DNA of 64,000 nt from Natrinema sp. DC36 (lineage in GTDB: Archaea > Halobacteriota > Halobacteria > Halobacteriales > Natrialbaceae), in contig NZ_CP084472.1 in NCBI RefSeq assembly GCF_020405225.1, forward strand, positions 1,302,001 to 1,366,000, written 5' to 3'. Shown one piece after another: positions 42,404 through 51,343 of the stretch (position 1 is its first letter; the number at the start of each line of letters is the position of its first letter). A model generated the notes under the pieces. It did no database searches, was not told the DNA's origin, and was given only the letters and a program-made list of their open reading frames with translations. Position numbers and translations under genes: made by a program.

Positions 42404-43936
42404 TTAACGGGTCCAGAATCCGCCGGTGAACATGACGAGCACGGGGATAATCTCCAATCGACCGATCCACATGAGGAAGATCATCAAGAGCTTCGAGAGG
42501 ATCGGGAAGTCGGTGTAACTACCGAAGGGGCCGAGGAACCCGAAGCCGGGGCCGATGTTTCCGATCGTCGCGAGGCTGGCGCTGAACGCCTCGAGCGGGG
42601 TTTCCACGAGGTGATTGGCGTCGAGCGCGATGAGCAGGGTGGCGATGGCGAAGATCAGGAGGTACAGAAAGGTGAAGCCGAGCACGCCGCGAATCGCGTC
42701 CTCGTCGACGACGTTGCCACCGAGGCGGATCGGTCGAACGGCCTCGGGATGGGAGGCCGTAAACAGCTCCCGCCGCAGGATCTTGAACACGATTAGCCAC
42801 CGGACGACCTTGACGCCGCCGCCGGTCGATCCGGCACAGCCGCCGACGAGCATCGCGAAGAGGAGCACGATTTTACCCGTCGAGGTCCATTCGACGAAGT
42901 CGCTGGTCGCGTAGCCGGTCGAAGTCAGCAGCGACGCGATCTGGAAGGCGCTCTGACGCAGCGAGTTCTCGAAGACACCGTCCGTCACGCCGCCGAGATC
43001 TGCCAGTGCCGGGGCACCACCGGTATAGAGAATGCCAGTGAGCACGGCCGTCAATGCCACGATCGCACCGATGTAGGCACGAAACTCGGAGTTGCGGACG
43101 AAGCGCTGTCGCTCGCCGCTGAAGACGTGCCAAAACAGAGCGAAGTTGGTGCCGGCGATAATCATGAACGGGATGGCGGTCCACTGAACGACCGCGGAGA
43201 ACGCCGCGACGCTGTCGGCCTCGGGCGAGAAACCGCCCGTGGGAAGCGTCGTGAACCCGTGGGCGATGGCATTGTAAAGGCCCATGTTGGGAGCCATCCC
43301 GGCGAGGTGGAAGCCGTAGAGAATGGCGATGTAAACGATGGTGAACGCGAAGTAGACGAGCCAGAGAATGCGTGCCGTCTCGGCGATTCGCGGCGTGAGT
43401 TTCTGTAGCTGCGGTCCCGGTGCTTCAGACTCGACGAGCTGTGCGCCGCTGACCGCGAGCTCCGGCAAGATCGCGACCATCAGGACGATGATACCCATCC
43501 CGCCGAGCCACTGGGTCAGTTGCCGCCACATCATTATCGCGTGTGAGTGGCGGTCGGTCGAAATCTCCCCGAGAACCGTCGCCCCGGTCGTCGTGAACCC
43601 GGACATCGACTCGAACAAGGCGTTGACGGGGTGGGCGAGCGTCGATTCGGTCCCCCAACCCGCGAGCACGTACGGCACCGCACCGATGATCGCCACTGCC
43701 AGCCACGTGATCGCGACGAACAGCATCGCCTCCCGGACCTGCAGGTCCGGATCGGGACTGAGCCGCTCGAGGCCGTGGCCGACGGCGATCGTGAGGGCGA
43801 TCGTCGCGACGAACGGGAAGACGGGATCGTTGTAGATGAGCGCCACGATGAGCGGAATCACCAGTGGGACGGCGAGATATTTGAGGACGATCCCGACGAG
43901 GGCGAAACTGGCGCGCCAGTCAGTTCGGAGCCGCAT
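42404..43936 (-). CDS. trkH: TrkH-family potassium transporter, membrane subunit
   Basis: 510 residues from the ATG at 43936 (MRLRTDWRASFALVG). Four pore loops with selectivity-filter glycines are seen (ESMSGFTTTGATVLG, HGFTTLPTGGFSPEAD, LTSTGYATSDFVEW, NIGPGFGFLG). About ten hydrophobic helices. It acts with a cytosolic TrkA. Convergent with ipk and divergent from the small membrane gene, and the first gene of the K+ block. K+ import at high salt is expected for a salt-in halophile. Confidence 0.93.
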   Translation of the reverse strand: MRLRTDWRASFALVGIVLKYLAVPLVIPLIVALIYNDPVFPFVATIALTIAVGHGLERLSPDPDLQVREAMLFVAITWLAVAIIGAVPYVLAGWGTESTLAHPVNALFESMSGFTTTGATVLGEISTDRHSHAIMMWRQLTQWLGGMGIIVLMVAILPELAVSGAQLVESEAPGPQLQKLTPRIAETARILWLVYFAFTIVYIAILYGFHLAGMAPNMGLYNAIAHGFTTLPTGGFSPEADSVAAFSAVVQWTAIPFMIIAGTNFALFWHVFSGERQRFVRNSEFRAYIGAIVALTAVLTGILYTGGAPALADLGGVTDGVFENSLRQSAFQIASLLTSTGYATSDFVEWTSTGKIVLLFAMLVGGCAGSTGGGVKVVRWLIVFKILRRELFTASHPEAVRPIRLGGNVVDEDAIRGVLGFTFLYLLIFAIATLLIALDANHLVETPLEAFSASLATIGNIGPGFGFLGPFGSYTDFPILSKLLMIFLMWIGRLEIIPVLVMFTGGFWTR

Positions 43937-44070
43937 CGAACACCCCAGTTGCGCAGTCACGTCTGGACACAGTATCTAATGGCATTTTGATTGGATCGTA
44001 TTAATCCATCGTAAGACGCTACGCAACGCTGATCCGAGGAATTATATACAAATTGTGCGTATAGTTACCT

Positions 44071-44316
44071 ATGAGCGTTCGGTTACCGAGCGTTCGTCAT
44101 CCACACTCGTTTTACGACGTATTCGGCGTCGTCATCACTGCGGTGGCGATCACAGCCATCGTTCTCGCCGTTTGGTACGGATCGATCATTCGGTTAGAAA
44201 TAGCCGTTTTCATGACGATCGTCTTCCTGTGGGCTGGCTGGGCGATCGAACGAATTCTGGCGGAATCCAGAGAACGATCGAGACGGCGACAGCGGCGGCG
44301 GCCACCGTGGAAATGA
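44071..44316 (+). CDS. Small membrane protein in the K+ block
   Basis: 81 residues. Two hydrophobic helices (VFGVVITAVAITAIVLAVWYG and EIAVFMTIVFLWAGWAIERIL) and a strongly basic C-terminus (RERSRRRQRRRPPWK). TTATATAC about 25-30 bp upstream makes it a leaderless gene. No family recognised; position between trkH and trkA suggests a transporter accessory role, by context only. Confidence 0.65.
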   Translation: MSVRLPSVRHPHSFYDVFGVVITAVAITAIVLAVWYGSIIRLEIAVFMTIVFLWAGWAIERILAESRERSRRRQRRRPPWK

Positions 44317-44462
44317 ATATCCCCGCGAGAACGTCCCCGTCATCCGTAATTCGGCATCGACGGGCGATCGACGGACGCTTCGCTCCCGTCACGAGATAAC
44401 GAGGGACGGTCGAGGTCACTGAAACGATATATTTTCAATGGCCAGGCAAGAACACCGACGCA

Positions 44463-45149
44463 ATGTATATCGTCATCGTCGGTGCGGGCGATATCGGGAT
44501 GCCGCTCATCGACATCGCGACCCGGTCGGGAAACGAGGTCGTCGTCATCGAAAACGATCCCGAACGAGCGGACGAGATCGCCGGTGAATACGACTGTCTG
44601 GTTCTCAACGACGATGCGACGGCCCACAACGCGCTGATGGATGCTGGAATCGAGAACGCGGACGCCATGATCAGTACGACCGACCGGGACGCGACCAACA
44701 TCATGGTCTGTCTGCTCGCGCAGGAACACGAAGTCCCCAATATCGTTTCGGTCGTTCACGACCCCCAGCACATGAACGTGTTCAGCCAGATCGGCGTTAA
44801 CACGATGGAAAATCCCCAGGAGCTCATCGCCGAGTACCTCTACCGATCGGTGGCTCGCCCGGCGATCGTCGACTACATGCGAATCGGAGAGGAAGCGGAG
44901 GTGTTCGAGATCCGCGTCACGGAAAACGCGCCGATCGACGGGAAGAACCTCATCGAGGCGGCGAACGAAGACCTCCTCCCCGAGGACGTCCTGATCGTTG
45001 CTATCGAACGCGAAGGGGAAGATCCGCCGATTACGCCGCGGGGGAATACGCGTATCGAGGCCGACGATTTACTCACTGTGTATTCGGCATTTGGGGCAGA
45101 ACCGTCGCTCACGGACGTGTTCGGCCATCCAGAAGACCAGTTACGATGA
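44463..45149 (+). CDS. trkA: TrkA-family K+ uptake regulatory subunit (single module)
   Basis: 228 residues: one RCK-N Rossmann module (MYIVIVGAGDIGMPLIDIA, with acidic VIENDPERADEIA binding NAD(H)) followed by a TrkA-C/RCK-C domain (EVFEIRVTENAPIDGKNL, about residue 145 on). Only half the length of the canonical two-module TrkA, so it would work as a dimer of dimers. AT box GATATATTTTC lies near 44426. Next gene, trkH, follows 127 bp later. Confidence 0.9.
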   Translation: MYIVIVGAGDIGMPLIDIATRSGNEVVVIENDPERADEIAGEYDCLVLNDDATAHNALMDAGIENADAMISTTDRDATNIMVCLLAQEHEVPNIVSVVHDPQHMNVFSQIGVNTMENPQELIAEYLYRSVARPAIVDYMRIGEEAEVFEIRVTENAPIDGKNLIEAANEDLLPEDVLIVAIEREGEDPPITPRGNTRIEADDLLTVYSAFGAEPSLTDVFGHPEDQLR

Positions 45150-45276
45150 CGACTGAATCGAGCGAACGACGGCTCCGTAACCGTCGGTCACACCGGTCGG
45201 TATCGGATGCCAGAATTCGACTGTACCGGCAGGATTTCAACGCGTATATGGCCCCGGGTCGGGCAGTGAGCGACAC

Positions 45277-46827
45277 ATGAACGAGGCGATAGAAACGATC
45301 GGTCGAGACCTGGGGCGAATTCTCGAGGCGCTGGCCGGCCTGATGTTCGTCTCCCTTCTCATTCCGATCGTCTGGCGCGAATACTACGCGATTCCTGCAC
45401 TGATCGTCTCCGGATTGGTTCCGTTGGCCATCGGTTATTTCTTCACGACTAGATTTCGAGAGGCGACCAAACCCGGGAAGCTACACGGGATGATCATCGC
45501 CGCGGCAGGGTGGTTCTGCGTCGCGGTCTTCGGGTCGTTGCCCTTCTATTTCATCGCGTGGACCGTCGAGTTCTCGCCGACGCTCATGGAGACACCCTCC
45601 CAGACGACGACGCTCGCGGCGTTTACCGATCCGCTCAACGCGCTGTTCGAGAGCATGAGCGGCTTTACCGGCACGGGGCTGACGATGACCGACAACGAGG
45701 AGGTCCTGCCACGGACCCTCCAGTGGTGGCGTTCGTTCATCGAGTGGATCGGCGGCGTGGGCGTGATCGTCCTTACGACGGCGATTCTCGCGCGTCCCGG
45801 GAGCGGTTCGTTGACCCTGTACGAGAGCGAGGCCCGCTCGGAACGGATCCATCCGAGCATCGTCTCTACCGTCCAGACGATCTGGTGGATCTTCATCCTC
45901 TTTACGTTCGTCTCAATCTTGCTCCTCTGGACCGTCGGAATGCCGATCTGGGGTGCGATCAACCACGGGATGACGGGTCTGGCAACCGGCGGGTTCTCGA
46001 TCACCGACAACTCGATCGCCACCTACGACAGTGCGGCTATCGACTTTGCGCTGCTGCCAGTCATGCTGCTCGGCAGTATCGCGTTCCCGATCCACTATCT
46101 CATTCTGCAGGGCGATCTGCGTAACCTCTACGCAGACCTGCAGACCCGGTGGGTGTTCATTTACATGAGCCTCGGAACGCTCGCTCTCACCGCATTAGTG
46201 TACGTCGGCGACACGTACGATTCCCTGTTCACGGCGTTCCGATACGGATCGTTCCAGTTCGTCTCTGCCGCCACCTGTGCCGGTTTCCAGACCGCCGTCG
46301 ACTCGACCAACGTGGCACTGGGAAGCTGGACGGCTCAGGCCCAGCTCACCGTGACGTTCGGCATGATCGTCGGCGGTGCAGCCGGATCGACGGTCGGCGG
46401 AATCAAGCTGATCCGGGCTCTCACGCTGTTAAAGGGGATCAGGTTCCGGATTTCGGACGTGTTCTACCCCGAAACGGCCGTCCGACGGCTGAAAATCAAC
46501 GGTCGTCGCCTCAACGAACGAGAGATGCGCCAAGAGTTCGAGGAAGCAGCGATCATCGCGTTCCTCTGGTTCGTCTTCCTCGGTATCGGCACGTTCGTTC
46601 TCCTCTTGTTACTCCCGGAGGGAGCGTACACGCTCGAGAACGTTATTTTCGAAGTCGCCAGCGCACAGGGGAACGTCGGTCTCTCCGCGGGGATCACCGG
46701 TCCGAAATCGCTACCGACGCTCGGTAAGATCATGTTCCTCTTTAACATGTGGATCGGTCGCCTCGAGATTATTCCGGTCCTCGTGACGGTGCGAGCGGTC
46801 TTCCGCCGCGGAGGGATCTACCGATGA
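45277..46827 (+). CDS. trkH: TrkH-family potassium transporter, membrane subunit
   Basis: 516 residues. Similar pore-loop set (ESMSGFTGTGLTMTD, HGMTGLATGGFSITD, SAATCAGFQTAVDS, QGNVGLSAGITG) and membrane helices. It differs in detail from the trkH at 42404, so the two are not a recent duplicate. GCGTATATGG about 30 bp upstream is the promoter. Stop overlaps the next small gene by ATGA. Confidence 0.93.
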   Translation: MNEAIETIGRDLGRILEALAGLMFVSLLIPIVWREYYAIPALIVSGLVPLAIGYFFTTRFREATKPGKLHGMIIAAAGWFCVAVFGSLPFYFIAWTVEFSPTLMETPSQTTTLAAFTDPLNALFESMSGFTGTGLTMTDNEEVLPRTLQWWRSFIEWIGGVGVIVLTTAILARPGSGSLTLYESEARSERIHPSIVSTVQTIWWIFILFTFVSILLLWTVGMPIWGAINHGMTGLATGGFSITDNSIATYDSAAIDFALLPVMLLGSIAFPIHYLILQGDLRNLYADLQTRWVFIYMSLGTLALTALVYVGDTYDSLFTAFRYGSFQFVSAATCAGFQTAVDSTNVALGSWTAQAQLTVTFGMIVGGAAGSTVGGIKLIRALTLLKGIRFRISDVFYPETAVRRLKINGRRLNEREMRQEFEEAAIIAFLWFVFLGIGTFVLLLLLPEGAYTLENVIFEVASAQGNVGLSAGITGPKSLPTLGKIMFLFNMWIGRLEIIPVLVTVRAVFRRGGIYR

Positions 46828-47027
46828 GGGCCAGCAACCTCCCGATCGTCGGTGAGCTGCTCGAATCGGGTGCCGAAGATCGGGTCTTCGATTCGCTCTT
46901 GCTCGTCGGCCCGCTTCTGATCCTCTTCATCGCCCTCGTTGGACGATCGACCCTTACTACCGGACTCGCACTCTCCTATGTCGTTTTCTTCACCGCATAC
47001 GTCCTCTACCGCGGTGTCCGCGGCTAA
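46824..47027 (+). CDS. 67-residue membrane protein coupled to trkH
   Basis: Begins at ATG 46824 within the trkH stop (ATGA). MRASNLPIVGELLESGAEDRVFDS then two helices, LLLVGPLLILFIALVG and GLALSYVVFFTAYVLYRG. Its coupling suggests a small partner of the transporter; no family recognised. It lies convergent with the long TrkA. Confidence 0.65.
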   Translation: MRASNLPIVGELLESGAEDRVFDSLLLVGPLLILFIALVGRSTLTTGLALSYVVFFTAYVLYRGVRG

Positions 47028-47078
47028 GGGCCGTTCGACTGCCTTCGGAAGGGAGAACTCGAGCGATTACCTCGACTC

Positions 47079-48410
47079 CTATATCAGTTCGATGACCTCG
47101 TCGAGAGCGTCCGCGGCGACGAAGATGATCACGTGGTCGCCGGACTGAACGACCGTCTCGCCGCGCGGCGTGATGTGCTCACCGTCCCGCGAGATGGCAC
47201 CGATGACGACGCCCTCCGGGAGGTCGTTCGTCGCATCGACGATCTCTCGGCCGACGAGAACGCTCTCCGGGCCGACCTCGATCTCGATGACCTCCGCGCG
47301 ATCGTGCTCGAGCATCGCTATCTTCTCGGTGTTGTCCGTCCGGGTGAACCGGATGATTTCCTCCGCGGTTTCCTCTCGAGGATTGATCGCGACGTCGACG
47401 CCGACGGTCTCGAAGAGGTCGGCGTACTGGGGGTTCTCGATGATCGCGACGGTACGGTCGACGCCGAGGCGGTCGGCGAGCAGGGAGACGAGGAGGTTCT
47501 TCTCGTCGCTGTCGAGGGCGGCGATCACGACGTCGGCCTCGCCGACGTGCTCGCGGGCGAGGAACTCCTGATTGGTCGCGTCGCTCTCCATGACCATCGT
47601 GTTCGGGAGCGACTCGGCGACCTCGCGAGCCCGTTCGTGATCGCGTTCGATCAGCCGCGGACGAAAGCCGTGATCCTCGAACTCCCGGGCGGTCTGAAAT
47701 CCGATCTCGCTGGCACCGACGATGACGACTTCCTCCGCTTCCTCGGGCGTCATAGCGACTTCGTTGGCGAAGTCGTTGATCGAAGTTGGACTCCCGATCA
47801 CGACGACCCGATCCCCGGCCTGAATAACGGTGTCACCTCTGGTGACGACCATCTCGTCGTCCCGGAAGATCGCGGCGAACGTGAGCGAATCGTAACAGTC
47901 AGCTTCCCTGACGGTCCGATCTGCGATCGGGCTGTCCACCGGGATGTCGAACTCGGCCATGCGAATGAGCCCGCCAGCGAACGTATCGACGTCGTGCGCG
48001 CTCGGCAGTCCCGAAATCCGGAAGATCGCCTGGGCGGTCAAGAGGTCGGTACAGACCATGAAATCGACGCCGAAGGCCCCCTTCGAGCCCTGCCACGTCT
48101 CGAGCAACGTCCGGCGACGCACTCGTGCGATGGTAAAGACGTCGCCCGCAGCTTTCGCCGCGCCGCAGACGACCGCGTTCGTCTCGTCGTTGTCGGTACA
48201 GGCGATGACGAGACCCGCCTGCTCGAGTCCGGCCTCGCGCAGCGTCTCGAGGTCGGTTCCGTCACCGCGGATCGTGAGCACGTCGAGCGAGTACGTGAGT
48301 TCCTCGGTGACGTCGCCGTCGCGATCGACCAGGGCAACGTCGTGGGTGTCCTCCAGGTTGGCGGCGATCGATCGACCGACTTCGCCGGCCCCGACGATGA
48401 TTACGTACAC
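47079..48410 (-). CDS. trkA: TrkA-family K+ uptake regulatory subunit (double module), GTG start
   Basis: 443 residues from a GTG at 48408-48410, (M)YVIIVGAGEVGRSIAANLED. GGAGG lies 6-7 bp upstream, a Shine-Dalgarno site supporting this start over an ATG 47 codons earlier. Two tandem modules: RCK-N (VGAGEVG), RCK-C (about 140-220), RCK-N (VIVGASEIGFQTA, about 231), RCK-C (EVIEIEVGPESVLVGREIV). Binds nucleotide to gate TrkH. It is convergent with the second trkH operon and divergent from rnj. Confidence 0.9.
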   Translation of the reverse strand: MYVIIVGAGEVGRSIAANLEDTHDVALVDRDGDVTEELTYSLDVLTIRGDGTDLETLREAGLEQAGLVIACTDNDETNAVVCGAAKAAGDVFTIARVRRRTLLETWQGSKGAFGVDFMVCTDLLTAQAIFRISGLPSAHDVDTFAGGLIRMAEFDIPVDSPIADRTVREADCYDSLTFAAIFRDDEMVVTRGDTVIQAGDRVVVIGSPTSINDFANEVAMTPEEAEEVVIVGASEIGFQTAREFEDHGFRPRLIERDHERAREVAESLPNTMVMESDATNQEFLAREHVGEADVVIAALDSDEKNLLVSLLADRLGVDRTVAIIENPQYADLFETVGVDVAINPREETAEEIIRFTRTDNTEKIAMLEHDRAEVIEIEVGPESVLVGREIVDATNDLPEGVVIGAISRDGEHITPRGETVVQSGDHVIIFVAADALDEVIELI

Positions 48411-48560
48411 GACGGTCCCTCCGAAATCATAGTTATTGGGATCCGTTTCGAGGCGACGGGGAAATGGATTTCGGTGCCTGAAAGCGCCTGCCAGTTCCCC
48501 GGAAGGTGCCCTCAGTGGGCGGTAGGGGCGATGCGACGACGGGCGAGCCAACCCACTGCG

Positions 48561-48774
48561 TTTTTAACACCCGGCCGTGTAGGAGGCACTAGCGAAACCC
48601 GCGGGCAAGTGCGTTCGGGGCTTGCGATGTCGCGAGCTATCGAAGACGGAACCGCCGTCGCACCGAGCGCATAGCGGGATGGCCGACGTGCTGTAAGACG
48701 CCGGGGCCGTACAACCGGGAGTCCGCGGACCGTTTCGACGAGAGTCCAGGCAGCGACTTTCAGTACGAGGAACC
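48561..48774 (+). promoter_or_regulatory. Promoter and long structured leader of rnj
   Basis: TTTTTAAC at 48561-48568 is a good TATA box, 207 bp before the rnj ATG. Transcription from it would start near 48590 and make a leader of about 185 nt. The leader has strong local stems: GCTTGC/GCGAGC with a 6-nt loop at about 48619-48636, and GACGG/CCGTC at about 48644-48658. No reading frame in it looks coding. It may be a regulated 5'UTR or include an independent small RNA. Confidence 0.45.
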
Positions 48775-50127
48775 ATGGAAATCGAAATCGCAACCATCGG
48801 CGGCTACGAAGAAGTCGGACGGCAGATGACTGCCGTCCGCGCAGGCGACGACGTCGTCATTTTCGACATGGGGCTGAACCTCTCGCAGGTTCTGATCCAC
48901 GACAACGTCGAAACCGAACGGATGCACAGTCTCGACCTGATCGATATGGGCGCGATCCCCGACGATCGGGTCATGAGCGACCTCGAGGGCGACGTGAAGG
49001 CTATCGTGCCGACACACGGCCACCTCGACCACATCGGTGCCATCTCGAAGCTGGCCCACCGGTACAACGCGCCGGTCGTCGCGTCGCCCTTTACGATCGA
49101 GCTGGTCAAACAGCAGATCGAGGGTGAACAGAAGTTCGGCGTCGAAAACGATCTCGTCAAGATGGAGGCCGGCGAGACGATGTCGATCGGCGACTCCGGC
49201 AAGGTCGACCTCGAGTTCGTCAACGTCACGCACTCGATCATCGACGCGATCAACCCCGTTCTCCACACGCCCGAAGGTGCGATCGTCTACGGGCTCGACA
49301 AGCGCATGGATCACACGCCGGTCATCGGCGATCCGATCGACATGGAGCGCTTCCGCGAGATCGGTCGCGAGGGCGAGGGGGTCCTCTGTTACATCGAGGA
49401 CTGTACCAACGCGAACAAGAAGGGTCGAACACCCTCCGAGAACGTTGCCCGTGAACACCTCCGGGACGTGCTCTACAGCATGGAGGACTACGACGGCGGC
49501 ATCGTCGCCACCACCTTCTCGAGCCACATCGCTCGCGTGAAGTCGCTGGTGGAGTTCGCCGACGACATCGGCCGCCAGCCCGTGTTGCTGGGTCGGTCGA
49601 TGGAGAAGTATTCGGGCACCGCAGAACGGCTCGACTTCATCGACTTCCCCTCCGATCTGGGGATGTTCGGCCACCGAAAGTCCGTCGACCGCACGTTCAA
49701 GCGGATTATGAACGATGGCAAGGGCGACTACCTGCCGATCGTCACCGGCCACCAGGGCGAGCCTCGCGCGATGCTCACCCGGATGGCCCGCGGCGAGACG
49801 CCGTACGAACTGGAAGACGGCGACAAGGTCGTCTTCTCCGCCCGCGTGATTCCGGAGCCGACCAACGAGGGCCAGCGCTACCAGGCCGAGAAACTGCTCG
49901 GCATGCAGGGCGCGCGGGTCTACGACGACATCCACGTCTCGGGCCACCTCAATCAGGAGGGTCACTACGAGATGCTCGACGCACTACAACCGCAGAACAT
50001 CATCCCAGCCCACCAGGACATGAGCGGCTTCTCGAGCTACGTCAATCTCTGTGAGGGCGAGGGATACAAGATGGGACGAGACCTCCACGTCACGCGCAAC
50101 GGGAACCTCATCCAATTAGTCGACTGA
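48775..50127 (+). CDS. rnj: RNase J-type beta-CASP ribonuclease
   Basis: 450 residues. 5'-3' exonuclease of the metallo-beta-lactamase family. The metal site THGHLDHIG covers His81-His86; further motifs are [12 protein letters not shown] (about residue 243), IVTGHQGEP and [14 protein letters not shown] near the C-terminus, then PAHQD. No KH domain, so it is distinct from FttA at the left edge. Next gene idsA starts 1 bp after its stop. Long leader upstream. Confidence 0.95.
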   Translation: MEIEIATIGGYEEVGRQMTAVRAGDDVVIFDMGLNLSQVLIHDNVETERMHSLDLIDMGAIPDDRVMSDLEGDVKAIVPTHGHLDHIGAISKLAHRYNAPVVASPFTIELVKQQIEGEQKFGVENDLVKMEAGETMSIGDSGKVDLEFVNVTHSIIDAINPVLHTPEGAIVYGLDKRMDHTPVIGDPIDMERFREIGREGEGVLCYIEDCTNANKKGRTPSENVAREHLRDVLYSMEDYDGGIVATTFSSHIARVKSLVEFADDIGRQPVLLGRSMEKYSGTAERLDFIDFPSDLGMFGHRKSVDRTFKRIMNDGKGDYLPIVTGHQGEPRAMLTRMARGETPYELEDGDKVVFSARVIPEPTNEGQRYQAEKLLGMQGARVYDDIHVSGHLNQEGHYEMLDALQPQNIIPAHQDMSGFSSYVNLCEGEGYKMGRDLHVTRNGNLIQLVD

Positions 50128-50128
50128 T

Positions 50129-51181
50129 ATGACGAGTCCCGAGGCACGCGAAGAGGCGGTGCTCGAGGCGGTCCGGCAGCGCCGCGAGCTGGTCAACGAC
50201 GCGATTCCCGAGGAGCTACCGATCCAGCGGCCCGAACGGCTCTACGAGGCATCCAGATACCTGCTGGACGCGGGCGGCAAGCGGCTCCGCCCGACCGTCC
50301 TCCTGACGACGGCGGAGGCGCTGACCGACACCGAGCCGCTCTCGGCGGAGTACCGGTCGTTCCCTCCGCTCGACGAGAGCGGTCCGGTCGACATGATGGC
50401 CGCCGCAGTCAGCGTCGAGGTCATCCAGTCGTTCACCCTGATCCACGACGACATCATGGACGACGACGACCTTCGCCGCGGCGTCCCAGCTGTTCACAAG
50501 GCGTACGACCTCGAGACGGCCATTCTCGCTGGAGATACGCTCTACTCGAAGGCCTTCGAGATCATGCTCGAGACGGGAGCGAAGTCCGACCGCATCGTCG
50601 ATGCGCTCTCCGTCCTCGCCACCACCTGCACGGACATCTGCGAGGGCCAGTCGCTGGACGTCACCTTCGAGCAGCGCACCGACGTCACCCCCGACGAGTA
50701 CCTGGAGATGGTCGAACAGAAGACGGCCGTTTTGTACGCGGCTTCGGCCTGTCTTCCGGCAATCTTGCTCGGGGCCGACGACGAAACGATCGACGAACTC
50801 TACGGCTACGGACTCGACATCGGCCGCGCATTCCAGATTCAGGACGACGTGCTCGATCTGACGGTCCCCAGCGAGGAACTCGGCAAACAGCGAGGGAGCG
50901 ACCTCGTCGAGAACAAACAGACGTTGATCACCGTCCACGCTCGCAAGCAGGGCGTCGACATCGACGGACTGGTCGACACCGATGACGTCGACGCGGTCAC
51001 GGAGGCCGAGATCGACGAGGCGGTCGCCGAACTCGAGGCGGCAGGCTCGATCGCTTACGCGAACGAAACCGCCCAAGAACTGGTCGAGCGGGGGAAGGAT
51101 CGACTCGAGGTCGTGCCGGACAATGAGGCCCGTGAACTCCTCTGTGAAATCGCCCATTATCTGATCGAACGCGGCTACTGA
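50129..51181 (+). CDS. idsA: Geranylgeranyl (farnesyl) diphosphate synthase
   Basis: 350 residues. Condenses isopentenyl diphosphate to C15/C20 chains for archaeal ether lipids and carotenoids. First Asp-rich motif LIHDDIMDDDDLRRG (about 107-121), second FQIQDDVLDLT, and GGKRLRPTVLL near residue 48. It starts right after the rnj stop, so rnj-idsA form one operon; gltX follows after an exported lipoprotein gene. Confidence 0.95.
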   Translation: MTSPEAREEAVLEAVRQRRELVNDAIPEELPIQRPERLYEASRYLLDAGGKRLRPTVLLTTAEALTDTEPLSAEYRSFPPLDESGPVDMMAAAVSVEVIQSFTLIHDDIMDDDDLRRGVPAVHKAYDLETAILAGDTLYSKAFEIMLETGAKSDRIVDALSVLATTCTDICEGQSLDVTFEQRTDVTPDEYLEMVEQKTAVLYAASACLPAILLGADDETIDELYGYGLDIGRAFQIQDDVLDLTVPSEELGKQRGSDLVENKQTLITVHARKQGVDIDGLVDTDDVDAVTEAEIDEAVAELEAAGSIAYANETAQELVERGKDRLEVVPDNEARELLCEIAHYLIERGY

Positions 51182-51343
51182 ACGAAGCCGCGGCCCTGTT
51201 TCGCGGATTTTCTGCGTACTCATCGCTCGAGTCGTGTTTCGTGCGCTTCCCGCTCGAGCCGGGCGGAACGGGTCCGTTCTCGGCCGAACTCAGTGTTCGA
51301 TATCGTCCGGGTCTTTTTGCGGGTCCCACACCGAGCGGAGGAC

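Noticed and set aside
48590-48774. H/ACA guide RNA in the rnj leader
   Set aside because: An ACA follows a possible stem (ATGGCC/GGCCGT), but the hairpin is too short for a pocket plus K-turn, and no second unit is seen. Left as a structured leader.
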